Positions 24,807 to 34,274 are shown, numbered from the stretch's first letter. The stretch is DNA of 64,000 nucleotides from Chryseobacterium sp. ON_d1 (GCF_006829085.1 NZ_BJTC01000011.1:173424-237423), one strand, 5' to 3'. Translations and numbers: made by a program. Notes: generated by a model not told the origin, from the sequence alone.

Positions 24807-26508
24807 ATTTCACATCCTTAATATTAAGATAATGGGTTACATTGCCTTTCCAGTGATTTTCTTCCAGGGTGAAAGCAAGATCAAAATTTTTATTTTTAAA
24901 ATCTTCTACAAACTGACCAAGCTTGAACCCTACACATTCAATATTCCTGCCCGTAGACTCCTGCTTGATATAAAACTTCAGGTGATTGTTATCTTTTCCC
25001 ATGGTTTTTACATATCCTGAAAGCTTCTGATTGGTCAGTGTAAAAATAGGTTTCATGTTATGAGGCCCGAATGGAGCCAGTTTTCTGTGAAAATTGATAA
25101 ACTCTCTGTTGATCTCATCAATTTTAATTTCTGTATCAATGGTAATGGAAGGTTCTTTTTGATGTTCCTGGATTTTCTCAGAAACAATTCTTTCAAATTT
25201 TTCCTTAAAAGCAGCAAATTTATCTTTCTCCATTGACAAGCCGGCAGCCGCATGATGGCCCCCGAATTTAAGGAAATATTCAGAACACATATCAAGAGCT
25301 TCATGTACATCAAAATCAGAAACTGATCTTGCAGAAGCAACCATTTCACCATTATTCCCATCGGTAAATACCAGTGTAGGTTTATAATAGGTTTCAATAA
25401 GTCTTGAGGCTACAATACCAATGACTCCTTTATTCCATTCAGGATGGTAAACGATAGTCGTATGTTTGGTTTCCTGCTGGGATTCTATAATCTGATTCAG
25501 GGCAGAAAGTGTGGAATTCATATCCAGTTCACGTCTCTCATCATTGAGATTCATGATGTCATTTACAATCTGGTTGGCATGTTTCAGGTTATCGGAAACC
25601 ATAAGTTCCACAGCAGCTTTACCATGAGAAATCCTTCCCGCGGCATTAATTTTAGGCGCTATTTCAAAAACAATATTGGAAATTTCAAAATGAGAAAGCT
25701 TATCTTCAGGAATCAACAGTCTCAAACCTAGATTGCGGGTCTTTCTAAGCGTTTTTAAGCCCATCTTAGCCAGAACCCTGTTTTCTCCTGTCATAGATAC
25801 GATGTCCGCAGCAATAGAAATAGCCAGAAGATCTGTAAGCTCAAACAGTTCGGCTTCCGGTAACTTATAAATGGTATTAAGTCCCTGGCAAAGCTTGAAA
25901 CCAACGCCACATCCAGAAAGCTCTTTGAAAGGATATCGGCAGTCACTCCTTTTAGGGTCAAGTACAGCTGCAGCATTGGGAATTTCCTCACCGGGAAGGT
26001 GATGATCACAGATAATAAAGTCTATGCCGAGATGGGTGGCATAGTTGATCATATCAAGGGCTTTGATTCCACAGTCCAGGGCAATGATTAATGAAAAACC
26101 ATTCTCTTTGGCAAAATCAATTCCTTCTGTGGAAATTCCGTAGCCTTCAGAATTCCTATCCGGAATATAGTAGTCCAGATATCTTTTCTCAACAATCTTG
26201 CTGAGATAAAGATACATCAGCGCAACTGCTGTGGTTCCGTCCACATCATAGTCACCATATACCAGTATTTTTTCACCATTTTCAATGGCGGTGGCAATAC
26301 GCTCTACAGCTTTTTGCATATCTGCCATTAAAAACGGATTGTGGATATCGTTAAGATTCGGTTTGAAGAATTCTCTGGCCTTTTGATAATTGTCAATTCC
26401 CCTTAGAACGAGGATTTTAGATTCAAAAGTACCAAAACCAAGTGACGAACTTAGTCTGTCCACAACTTCCTCATCGGGTTCGGGCTTGTAAATCCATTTT
26501 TGACTCAT
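24796..26508 (-). CDS. recJ: Single-stranded-DNA-specific exonuclease RecJ
   Basis: A 5'-3' single-strand exonuclease used in recombination and mismatch repair. The 570-residue protein has the DHH phosphoesterase core: VYGDYDVDGTTAVALMYLY (motif I), IALDCGIKA, CDHHLPGEE (DHH motif) and the later DHHA1 region GGHHAAAGLSM. I start at ATG 26508 (MSQKWIYKPEP), the usual N-terminus; a frame running to 26604 adds a non-homologous AT-rich extension. It is divergent from the M48 protease gene. Confidence 0.95.
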   Translation of the reverse strand: MSQKWIYKPEPDEEVVDRLSSSLGFGTFESKILVLRGIDNYQKAREFFKPNLNDIHNPFLMADMQKAVERIATAIENGEKILVYGDYDVDGTTAVALMYLYLSKIVEKRYLDYYIPDRNSEGYGISTEGIDFAKENGFSLIIALDCGIKALDMINYATHLGIDFIICDHHLPGEEIPNAAAVLDPKRSDCRYPFKELSGCGVGFKLCQGLNTIYKLPEAELFELTDLLAISIAADIVSMTGENRVLAKMGLKTLRKTRNLGLRLLIPEDKLSHFEISNIVFEIAPKINAAGRISHGKAAVELMVSDNLKHANQIVNDIMNLNDERRELDMNSTLSALNQIIESQQETKHTTIVYHPEWNKGVIGIVASRLIETYYKPTLVFTDGNNGEMVASARSVSDFDVHEALDMCSEYFLKFGGHHAAAGLSMEKDKFAAFKEKFERIVSEKIQEHQKEPSITIDTEIKIDEINREFINFHRKLAPFGPHNMKPIFTLTNQKLSGYVKTMGKDNNHLKFYIKQESTGRNIECVGFKLGQFVEDFKNKNFDLAFTLEENHWKGNVTHYLNIKDVKFRQ

Positions 26509-26618
26509 TTCACAAAAATAAGGAAAAAAAATAGCATTCTGAAATGAACCGGAGTGAAGTTTCGACTTAATCATTGTTAAAAAAATGCTATCTTCGTGCT
26601 CCAAATTTTTAAATAGGT

Positions 26619-27431
26619 ATGAAAAAAATCAGTGTATGCCTTCTTGTATTGGGGGCTGCGTATTCGATCAATGCACAGAAAATTAACCTCGGAAAAGCTG
26701 CCGGAATGGTTTCAAATGGTGCAAAAGCATTAACATTTACCAACGAAGATGCTGTCAAACTATCCAAAGAATCCGTAGAGTGGATGGATAAAAACAATCC
26801 TGTTGCAGGAGTGAAAGACCCATATACTGTGAGATTGAACAAACTGTTCGGAAAACACAAGTCTCAGGATGGTCTGAACCTGAATTATAAAGTTTATAAA
26901 GTAAAAGATATCAACGCATTTGCCTGCGCAGATGGAAGTGTTCGTGTATTTTCATCATTGATGGATATCATGACAGATAACGAATTGCTTGCTGTAATCG
27001 GGCATGAGATCGGTCACGTTAAAAATCAGGATACAAAAGACGCCATGAAGTCAGCTTATCTGAAAGCCGCAGCATTAGATGCAGCGTCCTCAGCCTCATC
27101 TGCAGTAGCTACCCTTAATGACAGCCAGGTAGGAAAGATGGCGAATGCATTTCTAGATGCTTCACACAGTAAAAAACAGGAGTCTGAAGCAGATACTTAT
27201 TCTTATGACTTCATGAAAGCTAATAAATATGATGTGGTGGGTGCCTATACGGCCTTTAAAAAGCTTGCCTTGCTTTCTCAGGGAAGTACACAAACTAATT
27301 TTGAAAAAATGTTCAACTCCCATCCGGACAGTAATAAGAGGGCAGAATCTATTAAAAAGAGGGCTGAGAAAGATGGGCTGTGGAAAGATCCGGGAACCGT
27401 TTCTTTGCCGGCTGCAAAACTGACAAAATAA
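26619..27431 (+). CDS. Exported M48-family metalloprotease
   Basis: A 270-residue protein with a signal peptide (1-20, ending NAQ) and an M48 (Oma1/BepA/LoiP-like) zinc protease domain. His129-Glu130 and His133 form the zinc motif (VIGHEIGHVKNQ), and the third ligand lies in KKQESEADTYSYDFM. The FNSHPDSNKRAESI region at the C-terminal end is also typical of the family. It likely works in periplasmic protein quality control. It is a single gene, divergent from recJ and convergent with the ABC-F gene across a strong bidirectional terminator. Confidence 0.9.
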   Translation: MKKISVCLLVLGAAYSINAQKINLGKAAGMVSNGAKALTFTNEDAVKLSKESVEWMDKNNPVAGVKDPYTVRLNKLFGKHKSQDGLNLNYKVYKVKDINAFACADGSVRVFSSLMDIMTDNELLAVIGHEIGHVKNQDTKDAMKSAYLKAAALDAASSASSAVATLNDSQVGKMANAFLDASHSKKQESEADTYSYDFMKANKYDVVGAYTAFKKLALLSQGSTQTNFEKMFNSHPDSNKRAESIKKRAEKDGLWKDPGTVSLPAAKLTK

Positions 27432-27453
27432 TTATTATTTGTTTATTTAAACG

Positions 27454-27489
27454 AAAACACCTCAAAGCAAAGCTTTGAGGTGTTTTTTA
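27454..27489. terminator. Bidirectional terminator between M48 protease and ABC-F gene
   Basis: Perfect 15-base arms, AAAACACCTCAAAGC (27454-27468) and GCTTTGAGGTGTTTT (27472-27486), with loop AAA; the A and T ends provide U-tracts on both strands. Confidence 0.9.
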
Positions 27490-27513
27490 TATAGATTTTA
27501 ATGTTGTTCTGAT

Positions 27514-29136
27514 TTAGGAATACATTTTTTCTCTTAATTCTTTTACCTTTTTATCAGCTAGGTATTCATCATAATTCATTTCTCTGTCGATGATTCCTTT
27601 AGGAGTCAGTTCAATGATTCTGTTACAGACAGTTGAAAGCATTTCGTGGTCATGTGATGCCAACAGGATGTTTCCTTTGAAGTTTGATAAAGAGTTGTTC
27701 AAGGTTGTAATACTTTCAAGGTCTAAGTGGTTGGTAGGCTCATCCAGTAAAAGAACATTGGCTTTCTGAAGCATCATTCTGCTGAACATACATCTCATTT
27801 TTTCACCTCCCGAAAGTACTTTACATGATTTCAAAGCTTCATCTCCGGAGAATAACATTCTTCCCAAAAATCCTCTTACAAACTCTTCATGGCGCTCTTC
27901 ATCATTCTTTGTAAATTGTCTCAGCCAATCAACCAGGCTTAAATCTTCCTGGAAAAATTTGGTATTATCCAAAGGCATGTGAGATTGAGTTGTAGTAACT
28001 CCCCATGCAACTGTTCCTTTATCAGCTTCCACATTTCCAGCAAGGATCTCGAAGAATTCTGTTATTGCCAAAGAGTTCTTAGAAAGTACCGCTACTTTAT
28101 CTCCTTTTTTAAGGTTTAAATCAATATTGGAGAATAATAGTTCTCCGTCTTTGGTTTTTTCAAGACCTTTTACATCAAGAATCTGATCTCCTGCCTCTCT
28201 TTCCATTTCAAAAATGATCGCCGGATATCTTCTTGAAGTTGGCTTGATGTCATCGATGTTTAATTTATCGATCATCTTCTTTCTTGCAGTAGCCTGTTTA
28301 GCTTTTGCTACGTTAGAACTGAATCTGGCAATGAAATCCTGAAGTTCTTTTTTCTTTTCTTCAGCTTTTTTGTTTGCCTGGGCTCTTTGTTTAGTTGCCA
28401 GCTGAGAAGCCTGATACCAGAAAGAGTAGTTACCTGTGTAAAGGTTAAGTTTAGAGTAATCAAGGTCACCGATGTGTGTACAAACGGTATCCAGGAAGTG
28501 ACGGTCGTGAGAAACAACGATTACTGTGTTTTCATAGTCAGCAAGGAAGTCTTCAAGCCATGAAATAGTATCAATGTCAAGGTCATTGGTAGGCTCATCC
28601 AGAATCAATACATCAGGATTACCGAAAAGTGCCTGAGCCAAAAGAACTTTTACTTTGTCTTTATTCTCAAGTTCACCCATCAGCTGCCAGTGCATATCTT
28701 CAGTGATTCCTACGTTAGACAGCATGGTCTGTGCATCAGATTCTGCAGTCCATCCGCCCATTTCATCATAAATTACGCCTAGTTCGCCGGCTTTAATTCC
28801 GTCTTCGTCAGAGAAATCTTCTTTTGCGTATAACGCATCCATTTCCTCTTTTATCTCAAATAATTTCTTGTTACCTCTTAAAACCGCTTCAAGAACAGTA
28901 AACTGGTCGTAAGCAAAGTGATCCTGTTCCAAAACTGACATTCTTTTCCCTGGTTCCAGAGATACATGTCCTTTTGTAGGATCCTGCTTTCCTGTTAATA
29001 TTTTCAGGAATGTAGACTTTCCCGCACCGTTTGCTCCGATGATTCCGTAGCAGTTTCCTTTGGTAAACATAATATTTACCTCGTCAAAAAGAACTCTTTT
29101 CCCGAATTGTAAAGATAAGTTAGATACTGTTAACAT
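27514..29136 (-). CDS. ABC-F ATPase (YbiT-like), one degenerate ATP site
   Basis: A 540-residue soluble ATPase of the ABC-F class, which act on the ribosome E site. It has two nucleotide-binding domains joined by a charged linker (about 245-300). NBD1 has Walker A (GANGAGKST, to residue 42) and Walker B (ILDEPTNDLD) but its signature is GELENKDKVKV (154-164) rather than LSGGE. NBD2 has an intact LSGGEKMR (441-448) and Walker B (LLDEPTNHLD), but its Walker A position reads SKNSLAITE (352-360) with the Lys missing. In the head-to-tail dimer this gives one competent site and one dead site. It is a single gene between a terminator and smpB (divergent). Confidence 0.9.
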   Translation of the reverse strand: MLTVSNLSLQFGKRVLFDEVNIMFTKGNCYGIIGANGAGKSTFLKILTGKQDPTKGHVSLEPGKRMSVLEQDHFAYDQFTVLEAVLRGNKKLFEIKEEMDALYAKEDFSDEDGIKAGELGVIYDEMGGWTAESDAQTMLSNVGITEDMHWQLMGELENKDKVKVLLAQALFGNPDVLILDEPTNDLDIDTISWLEDFLADYENTVIVVSHDRHFLDTVCTHIGDLDYSKLNLYTGNYSFWYQASQLATKQRAQANKKAEEKKKELQDFIARFSSNVAKAKQATARKKMIDKLNIDDIKPTSRRYPAIIFEMEREAGDQILDVKGLEKTKDGELLFSNIDLNLKKGDKVAVLSKNSLAITEFFEILAGNVEADKGTVAWGVTTTQSHMPLDNTKFFQEDLSLVDWLRQFTKNDEERHEEFVRGFLGRMLFSGDEALKSCKVLSGGEKMRCMFSRMMLQKANVLLLDEPTNHLDLESITTLNNSLSNFKGNILLASHDHEMLSTVCNRIIELTPKGIIDREMNYDEYLADKKVKELREKMYS

Positions 29137-29156
29137 ATAGTTTTGTAAATTTGGCG

Positions 29157-29164
29157 CAAAAATA
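29157..29164 (-). promoter_or_regulatory. Putative -7 box of the ABC-F gene
   Basis: On the minus strand TATTTTTG fits TAnnTTTG 21 bases before the ATG at 29136. No clear -33 TTG at the usual spacing. Confidence 0.3.
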
Positions 29165-29257
29165 CGAAAAGAATTTGGGTATTTTGTAATATTATAATAG
29201 TCAAGTTTTTAAATGTACGGTATTTTTTATATATTTCATTAACGAAATTTTAAAATG

Positions 29258-29716
29258 ATGAAGATTGAGAAAACAGTTAATATATTAAACAGAAGAGCCC
29301 GTTTTGAATATGAAATTCTTGAAGAATATGAAGCCGGAATGGTTTTGACGGGTACCGAAATAAAATCTTTACGCTCATCCAAAGCATCCATCACAGAATC
29401 GTTCTGTCAGTTTATTGATGGGGAATTATACATCATCAACATGATGATTGATGAGTATAAATTGGGAACTTTTTACAATCATAAAACAAAAAGGGAACGG
29501 AAATTGCTCTTGCACAAAAAAGAATTGCAAAAACTTGAAAAAAAGTTAAAGGATGCAGGGAACACCATAATACCTTTAAAATTGTATATCACTGATCGGG
29601 GTAAAGCAAAGGTGCTGATAGCGCTTGGCAGAGGTAAAAAGCTTTTCGATAAAAGAGAGGCGATAAAAGATAGAGAAAATAAACGGAACCTGGACAGAAT
29701 ATTAAAGAAAAGTTAA
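29258..29716 (+). CDS. smpB: SsrA-binding protein SmpB
   Basis: Binds tmRNA and brings it to stalled ribosomes for trans-translation. The ~152-residue protein has all family landmarks: LNRRARFEYEI, GMVLTGTEIKSLR, TFYNHKTKRERKLLLHK, PLKLYITDRGKAKVLIAL, GRGKKLFDKREAIKDRE and a basic C-terminal helix that enters the decoding site. ATG 29255 and ATG 29258 are adjacent; MKIEKTVN is the commoner start. It stands between a divergent ABC-F gene and a highly expressed ompA-like gene. Confidence 0.95.
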   Translation: MKIEKTVNILNRRARFEYEILEEYEAGMVLTGTEIKSLRSSKASITESFCQFIDGELYIINMMIDEYKLGTFYNHKTKRERKLLLHKKELQKLEKKLKDAGNTIIPLKLYITDRGKAKVLIALGRGKKLFDKREAIKDRENKRNLDRILKKS

Positions 29717-29793
29717 AAATCATTTGAAAAACTTTGTATATAAAGAAAAATTATATTTATTTTGCATTATCAATTATTTAATCATTTAATTCT

Positions 29794-31305
29794 ATGAAAA
29801 ATCTAAAATTAGGAATTTCAGCATTGGCGCTTACTGTTGCCTCTACTGTTTTCGCGCAGACTACCAACAATCCGTGGTTGATCGGAGTTGGTGCTCATGC
29901 AGAAAACCACGTAGCAGCACGTACAAGCTTCGGTAATACGTTCTCTGCTAACAATTTGACAAAAAGTATGTTCAATGTGAACAACTTTTCTATTACACCT
30001 CCATTATCTAAGTTAACAGTTGCTAGAAACATTGGAAAAGGTTTAGTAATTGACTGGCAAACTTCTGTTGGAAATGTTGAAAACAAAAGATTCAACATGG
30101 GGAAAGAATTTTTCCTAATGACAGGTCTTGGTTTCCAGGCTCATGGGGCAGGTCTTTTATGGAACGAAGAATCTTGGTTTGATCCATATTTAAGAGTTGG
30201 TGCTAACTACTTAAGACATGACTATACAGCTCTTACTTTCCCTAGAACATCTGTTGATGCTAACGGTAACCCAATCGAAAACGTAACTAACGGTAAGGAT
30301 GGTAACGAAAACGGTAAAGCTAATCACTTTACTGTAGCTACAGGTGCTGGTGCTAACTTCTGGGTAACTAAGAACTTCGGTCTTGGTGTACAGGGTGATT
30401 ATGTATCAACTCCAGGTGATAAATCTACAGTGGCTAACTTCTGGCAAGCTTCTGCTTCTATCTTATTCAGATTTGGAAACAGAGATAGAGATAAGGATGG
30501 TATCCTAGATAAAGATGACCTTTGTCCAGATACACCAGGTTTACCAGAATTCCAAGGATGTCCTGATACAGACGGTGACGGAGTTCCAGATAAAGACGAT
30601 CAATGTCCAGATGTAGCTGGTCCAGTTGAAAATAACGGTTGTCCTTGGCCAGATACAGACGGTGACGGTGTAATCGATAAAGATGATGCTTGTCCTACTG
30701 TAGCAGGTCCTGCTGAAAACAACGGTTGTCCTTGGCCAGATACAGACGGTGACGGTATCTTAGATAAAGATGATGCTTGTCCTACTGTTCCAGGTCTTCC
30801 TGAATACAACGGATGTCCTAAACCAAAAGATGTTATCGCTAAGGAAGCTACAGGAGCTCTTAAAGATATCTTATTTGATTTCAATAAGGCTACAATCAGA
30901 CCTGAATCTAGTGGTAAATTAGATCAAGCTGCAACAATCATTAAGCAATCTAACGATGGTACCTTCTTGGTAACTGGTCATACAGATGCTAAAGGTGCTG
31001 CTGCTTACAACTTGAAACTTTCAAGAGAAAGAGCTGCTTCTGTTGTAGGTGCTCTAGAGGCTAGAGGAGTTAGTGGAAACCAATTGAAATCTGTAGGTGT
31101 TGGATCTAGAGATGCTCAAATCCCGGCTAAAGCTTCTGACGCTGAAAGAATGGCTGACAGAAAAGTAGTTGTTGAGGCTATCAACGGTGCTGCTTGGGAT
31201 GCACTTAAGAAATCTGATCTAGAAGTTGTAGAGAAGAAGACTGTAGTGAAAAAAGCTAAAGCTCCGGCTAAAAAGAAAAAAGCTCCAGCTAAAAAGAAAA
31301 AATAA
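29794..31305 (+). CDS. OmpA-family outer-membrane protein with TSP3 repeats and Lys-rich tail
   Basis: A 503-residue protein: signal peptide (1-21, VFAQ), an N-terminal eight-strand-type barrel (to about residue 228), four calcium-binding thrombospondin type-3 repeats (DKDGILDKDDLCPDTPG and similar, about 230-347) and an OmpA/MotB peptidoglycan-binding domain (LFDFNKATIRPESSGKL, VTGHTDAKGAAAYNLKLSRE) to about 470. It anchors the outer membrane to peptidoglycan. Codon use is strongly biased as in abundant proteins. Unusual is the tail of ~25 residues ending in repeated KAPAKKKK, histone-tail-like, which is not part of the OmpA fold. Confidence 0.9.
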   Translation: MKNLKLGISALALTVASTVFAQTTNNPWLIGVGAHAENHVAARTSFGNTFSANNLTKSMFNVNNFSITPPLSKLTVARNIGKGLVIDWQTSVGNVENKRFNMGKEFFLMTGLGFQAHGAGLLWNEESWFDPYLRVGANYLRHDYTALTFPRTSVDANGNPIENVTNGKDGNENGKANHFTVATGAGANFWVTKNFGLGVQGDYVSTPGDKSTVANFWQASASILFRFGNRDRDKDGILDKDDLCPDTPGLPEFQGCPDTDGDGVPDKDDQCPDVAGPVENNGCPWPDTDGDGVIDKDDACPTVAGPAENNGCPWPDTDGDGILDKDDACPTVPGLPEYNGCPKPKDVIAKEATGALKDILFDFNKATIRPESSGKLDQAATIIKQSNDGTFLVTGHTDAKGAAAYNLKLSRERAASVVGALEARGVSGNQLKSVGVGSRDAQIPAKASDAERMADRKVVVEAINGAAWDALKKSDLEVVEKKTVVKKAKAPAKKKKAPAKKKK

Positions 31306-31324
31306 TTAATTTTTCTAAATAATG

Positions 31325-31359
31325 AATACCTCCAATTTTTTTGGAGGTATTTTTTTTTT
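31325..31359 (+). terminator. Terminator after the ompA-like gene
   Basis: Stem AATACCTCCAA (31325-31335) and TTGGAGGTATT (31341-31351), loop TTTTT, then an uninterrupted T-run to 31359. Confidence 0.9.
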
Positions 31360-31400
31360 GTTGACTTTTAAGTAATTTTGTTGGAAATTTAAAAATTAAA

Positions 31401-32141
31401 ATGGGAAGAGCATTTGAATATAGAAAAGCTTCTAAAATGGCCAGATGGGATAAGATGGCCAAAACATTCTCTAAAATAGGAAAAGACATTGCCCTTGCAG
31501 TAAAGGCAGGCGGTCCTGATCCAGAATCTAATCCTGCATTGAGAAGATGCATCCAGAATGCCAAAGGGGCAAACATGCCTAAGGATAATGTAGAAAGAGC
31601 CATTAAGAAAGCAAGTGGTGCTGATGCAGAAAACTATGAGGAAATTACTTATGAAGGATATGGGCAAGGAGGTGTTGCTTTTTTTGTAGAATGTACTACA
31701 AACAATACAACAAGAACTGTAGCCAACGTAAGAGCTGTTTTCAATAAGTTTGACGGCAACCTTGGTAAAAATGGAGAATTGGCATTTATCTTCGATAGAA
31801 AAGGAATTTTCACAATTGATTTGGCACAGGTCAAAATGGATTGGGATGACTTTGAAATGGAAATGATTGACGGAGGAGCTGAAGACGTAGAAAAAGACGA
31901 AGAAGAAGTGATGATTACAACTGCTTTTGAAGATTTCGGTTCTTTATCTCATAAATTGGATGAGCTTGGAATTGAAGCTAAAAGTGCAGAGCTGCAGAGA
32001 ATTCCAAATAATACAAAAGAAGTAAACGAGGAACAGTTCAAAGCAAATATGAAAATGCTTGAGCGTTTCGAGGAGGACGATGATGTGCAAAACGTTTACC
32101 ATAACATGGAAATTACAGAAGAGCTGATGAACTCTTTATAA
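31401..32141 (+). CDS. YebC/PmpR-family protein
   Basis: A 246-residue protein of the YebC family, first described as DNA-binding regulators and more recently linked to relief of ribosome stalling at proline runs. Landmarks are AKTFSKIGKDIALAVKAGG, NPALRRCIQNAKGANMPKDN and ERAIKKASG in the N-terminal domain, then YEGYGQGGVAFFVEC and the KNGELAFIFDRKG region. The start ATG gives MGRAFEYRKA, the usual N-terminus in Bacteroidota. It sits alone downstream of a strong terminator. Confidence 0.95.
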   Translation: MGRAFEYRKASKMARWDKMAKTFSKIGKDIALAVKAGGPDPESNPALRRCIQNAKGANMPKDNVERAIKKASGADAENYEEITYEGYGQGGVAFFVECTTNNTTRTVANVRAVFNKFDGNLGKNGELAFIFDRKGIFTIDLAQVKMDWDDFEMEMIDGGAEDVEKDEEEVMITTAFEDFGSLSHKLDELGIEAKSAELQRIPNNTKEVNEEQFKANMKMLERFEEDDDVQNVYHNMEITEELMNSL

Positions 32142-32198
32142 AAAATAATATAGCATTCATATACAGTTAACTTTCAATTAGTTTCTTTGTATAAAACT

Positions 32199-33023
32199 AT
32201 GAAAAGAAACGTTGAATTAGTTGTTATATCGGATGTTCATTTGGGAACTTATGGATGTAAGGCTAAAGAATTGTTGAGATATCTTAATTCTATCCAGCCT
32301 AAAACTTTAGTTTTAAACGGTGATATTATTGATATCTGGCAGTTTAAAAAGTCTTACTTCCCTAAACCTCATTTGAAAGTAATCAGAAAGATACTTTCAT
32401 TTGCGACCAAGAATACAGATGTCTATTACATTACAGGTAATCACGACGAAATGTTTCGAAAGTTCACAGATTTTGAATTGGGAAAACTCAAGGTCTGTAA
32501 TAAAATCTGTCTTAATATAGATCAGAAAAAAACATGGATTTTTCATGGGGATGTTTTCGATGCATCCGTTCAGCATTCAAAATGGATCGCCAAACTTGGT
32601 GGAAAAGGATATGATCTTCTTATTATTATCAATAATGTTGTAAATTGGTTTTTAGAAAAAATGGGTAAAGAAAAATACTCGTTTTCTAAAAAAATCAAGA
32701 ACAATGTGAAAAAGGCTGTAAAATATATCGGCGATTTTGAGCTTACCGCTTCTGAGCTGGCGATCGATAATCAGTATGATTATGTGGTATGCGGGCATAT
32801 CCATCAGCCGCAAATTCGTGAAGTTGTTACTAAAAAAGGCTCATGTACCTATCTGAATTCAGGTGACTGGATTGAAAACCTCTCTGCTTTGGAATATCAT
32901 GATAAAGAATGGAAGATTTTTTATTATGACGAGCATAAACATCTGCTGAAAGATGATGAAGCAGAAGAAATCCCGGAAATGGATAATTCAGCCCTTTTAA
33001 AAATCGTAACCAATTTTTCCTAA
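32199..33023 (+). CDS. UDP-2,3-diacylglucosamine diphosphatase-like metallophosphatase
   Basis: A ~274-residue calcineurin-like phosphatase. Metal-binding motifs are in order: SDVHLGTYG, LNGDIIDIWQ, TGNHDEMFR, WIFHGDVFD and VCGHIHQPQ. The arrangement matches LpxH-type enzymes of lipid A synthesis, which hydrolyse UDP-2,3-diacylglucosamine, although related proteins have other substrates. I use ATG 32199 rather than the TTG four codons upstream. The following glycosyltransferase gene starts at the very next base after the stop, so the pair is co-transcribed and may act on the same envelope glycolipid pathway (inference). Confidence 0.85.
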   Translation: MKRNVELVVISDVHLGTYGCKAKELLRYLNSIQPKTLVLNGDIIDIWQFKKSYFPKPHLKVIRKILSFATKNTDVYYITGNHDEMFRKFTDFELGKLKVCNKICLNIDQKKTWIFHGDVFDASVQHSKWIAKLGGKGYDLLIIINNVVNWFLEKMGKEKYSFSKKIKNNVKKAVKYIGDFELTASELAIDNQYDYVVCGHIHQPQIREVVTKKGSCTYLNSGDWIENLSALEYHDKEWKIFYYDEHKHLLKDDEAEEIPEMDNSALLKIVTNFS

Positions 33024-33995
33024 ATGAAGATTTTGTATGCATTCCAGGGGACAGGGAACGGACATGTTGCCAGAGCACAGGAAATTATTCCTCTTCTCAA
33101 AAAACATGCATCTGTTGATACTTTGATCAGTGGCCATCAGTCTCAATTAAAGGCTGATTTTGACATTAACTTTCAATACAGGGGGATTTCCCTTCTCTAT
33201 AATAAAACAGGAGGTTTATCCTACCGAAAAACATTTAGTGAAAATAAATTTCTTGAAGCAGCCAAAGTCATCAGACAACTGGACCTTTCGAAATATGATT
33301 TAATCATCAATGATTATGAACCTTTGACGGGTTGGGCTTCCAGGCTGAAAAAATTCCCGATGATAGAATTGAGCCATCAGGCGTCAATGAGCTTTCCGGA
33401 AACCCCAAAACCAAAGAAAAAAGACTTCCTGGGGGAGATGATTCTAAAATATTATGTTCCCAGTGAAAGAAAAATCGGTTTCCACTTTGAAAATTATCAT
33501 CCACAGATCAAAAAACCTGTTATCAGAAGGAAAATCAGAAATCTTAATCCTTCTAAACAGGGATATTATCTTGTATATCTACCTAGTTTTGCAGATGAAA
33601 ATATTATAAAGGTTTTAAGAAAAATTCCTGTTGAATGGAAAGTGTTTTCAAAATACAGCAAAGTACAGGTTAAGGTAAAAAATGTGGAAGTATTTCCTAT
33701 AGATGAAAGCCAGTATCTGAGATATTTTGAAGGTTGTGAAGGAATTTTGTGCAACGCAGGTTTTGAAACCCCTGCAGAAGCATTGTTTATGGATAAGAAA
33801 TTATTCGTAATCCCTATTCACAATCAGTATGAACAGGAATGTAATGCATGTGCCCTTGATAAAATGGGAATACCCAATTCTAAAGTTTTAAACCTTCAGG
33901 AAATTATGGAGTGGGTTGCTTCAGACCACCATCTTAAAGTGGATTATCCTAATGATATTGAAGATATTCTTTTGAATGAAGTTTTAATTTTTTAA
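33024..33995 (+). CDS. GT-B glycosyltransferase (MurG-like fold)
   Basis: A 323-residue protein of the family often annotated as glycosyltransferase family protein, with a GT-B layout. The N-terminus AFQGTGNGHVARAQEIIPLL is the glycine-rich loop, and the C-terminal donor-binding region has GILCNAGFETPAEALFMDKK and PIHNQYEQECNA. Donor and acceptor sugars are unknown. It begins immediately after the phosphatase stop codon and its own end overlaps the convergent GNAT gene by 12 bases. Confidence 0.8.
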   Translation: MKILYAFQGTGNGHVARAQEIIPLLKKHASVDTLISGHQSQLKADFDINFQYRGISLLYNKTGGLSYRKTFSENKFLEAAKVIRQLDLSKYDLIINDYEPLTGWASRLKKFPMIELSHQASMSFPETPKPKKKDFLGEMILKYYVPSERKIGFHFENYHPQIKKPVIRRKIRNLNPSKQGYYLVYLPSFADENIIKVLRKIPVEWKVFSKYSKVQVKVKNVEVFPIDESQYLRYFEGCEGILCNAGFETPAEALFMDKKLFVIPIHNQYEQECNACALDKMGIPNSKVLNLQEIMEWVASDHHLKVDYPNDIEDILLNEVLIF

Positions 33996-34274
33996 AAACA
34001 GATCATCCACGTCATTCATTCTCATCATCACGGATCTTGCATAGGAGCAATGAGGATACACTTTCCAGTCATTTTCTCTGGCAAATCTGATGGCTTCTTC
34101 CACTAAGAATTTTCCCATTCCTCTACCCTCAAATTCAGGATGTACCAATACAAAAGAAATGATCAGTTTATGGTCTTCCGGAAAAATAGTATAGGTAAGC
34201 CTCCCGACTTCTTTTATTTCATTATTTAAAGTAAGAACTCCACCGTTTCCGGATTTATTATTTTCAAATTTCAT
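33984..34274 (-). CDS. GNAT-family N-acetyltransferase (YjdJ-like, short form)
   Basis: A 96-residue protein of the short GNAT type. It has the acetyl-CoA loop VHPEFEGRGMGKFLVEEAIRFA and the C-terminal WKVYPHCSYARSVM characteristic of the one-domain YjdJ/GTLF3B-like proteins. The substrate is unknown. It is convergent with, and overlaps by 12 bases, the glycosyltransferase gene. The XRE regulator starts upstream on the same strand with a 16-base gap, so the two are probably one transcript. Confidence 0.85.
   Translation of the reverse strand: MKFENNKSGNGGVLTLNNEIKEVGRLTYTIFPEDHKLIISFVLVHPEFEGRGMGKFLVEEAIRFARENDWKVYPHCSYARSVMMRMNDVDDLFLKN

Noticed and set aside
24796..26604. Longer RecJ start at 26604
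   Set aside because: The extra 32 residues have no family resemblance and run into the M48 promoter region; ATG 26508 gives the expected N-terminus.
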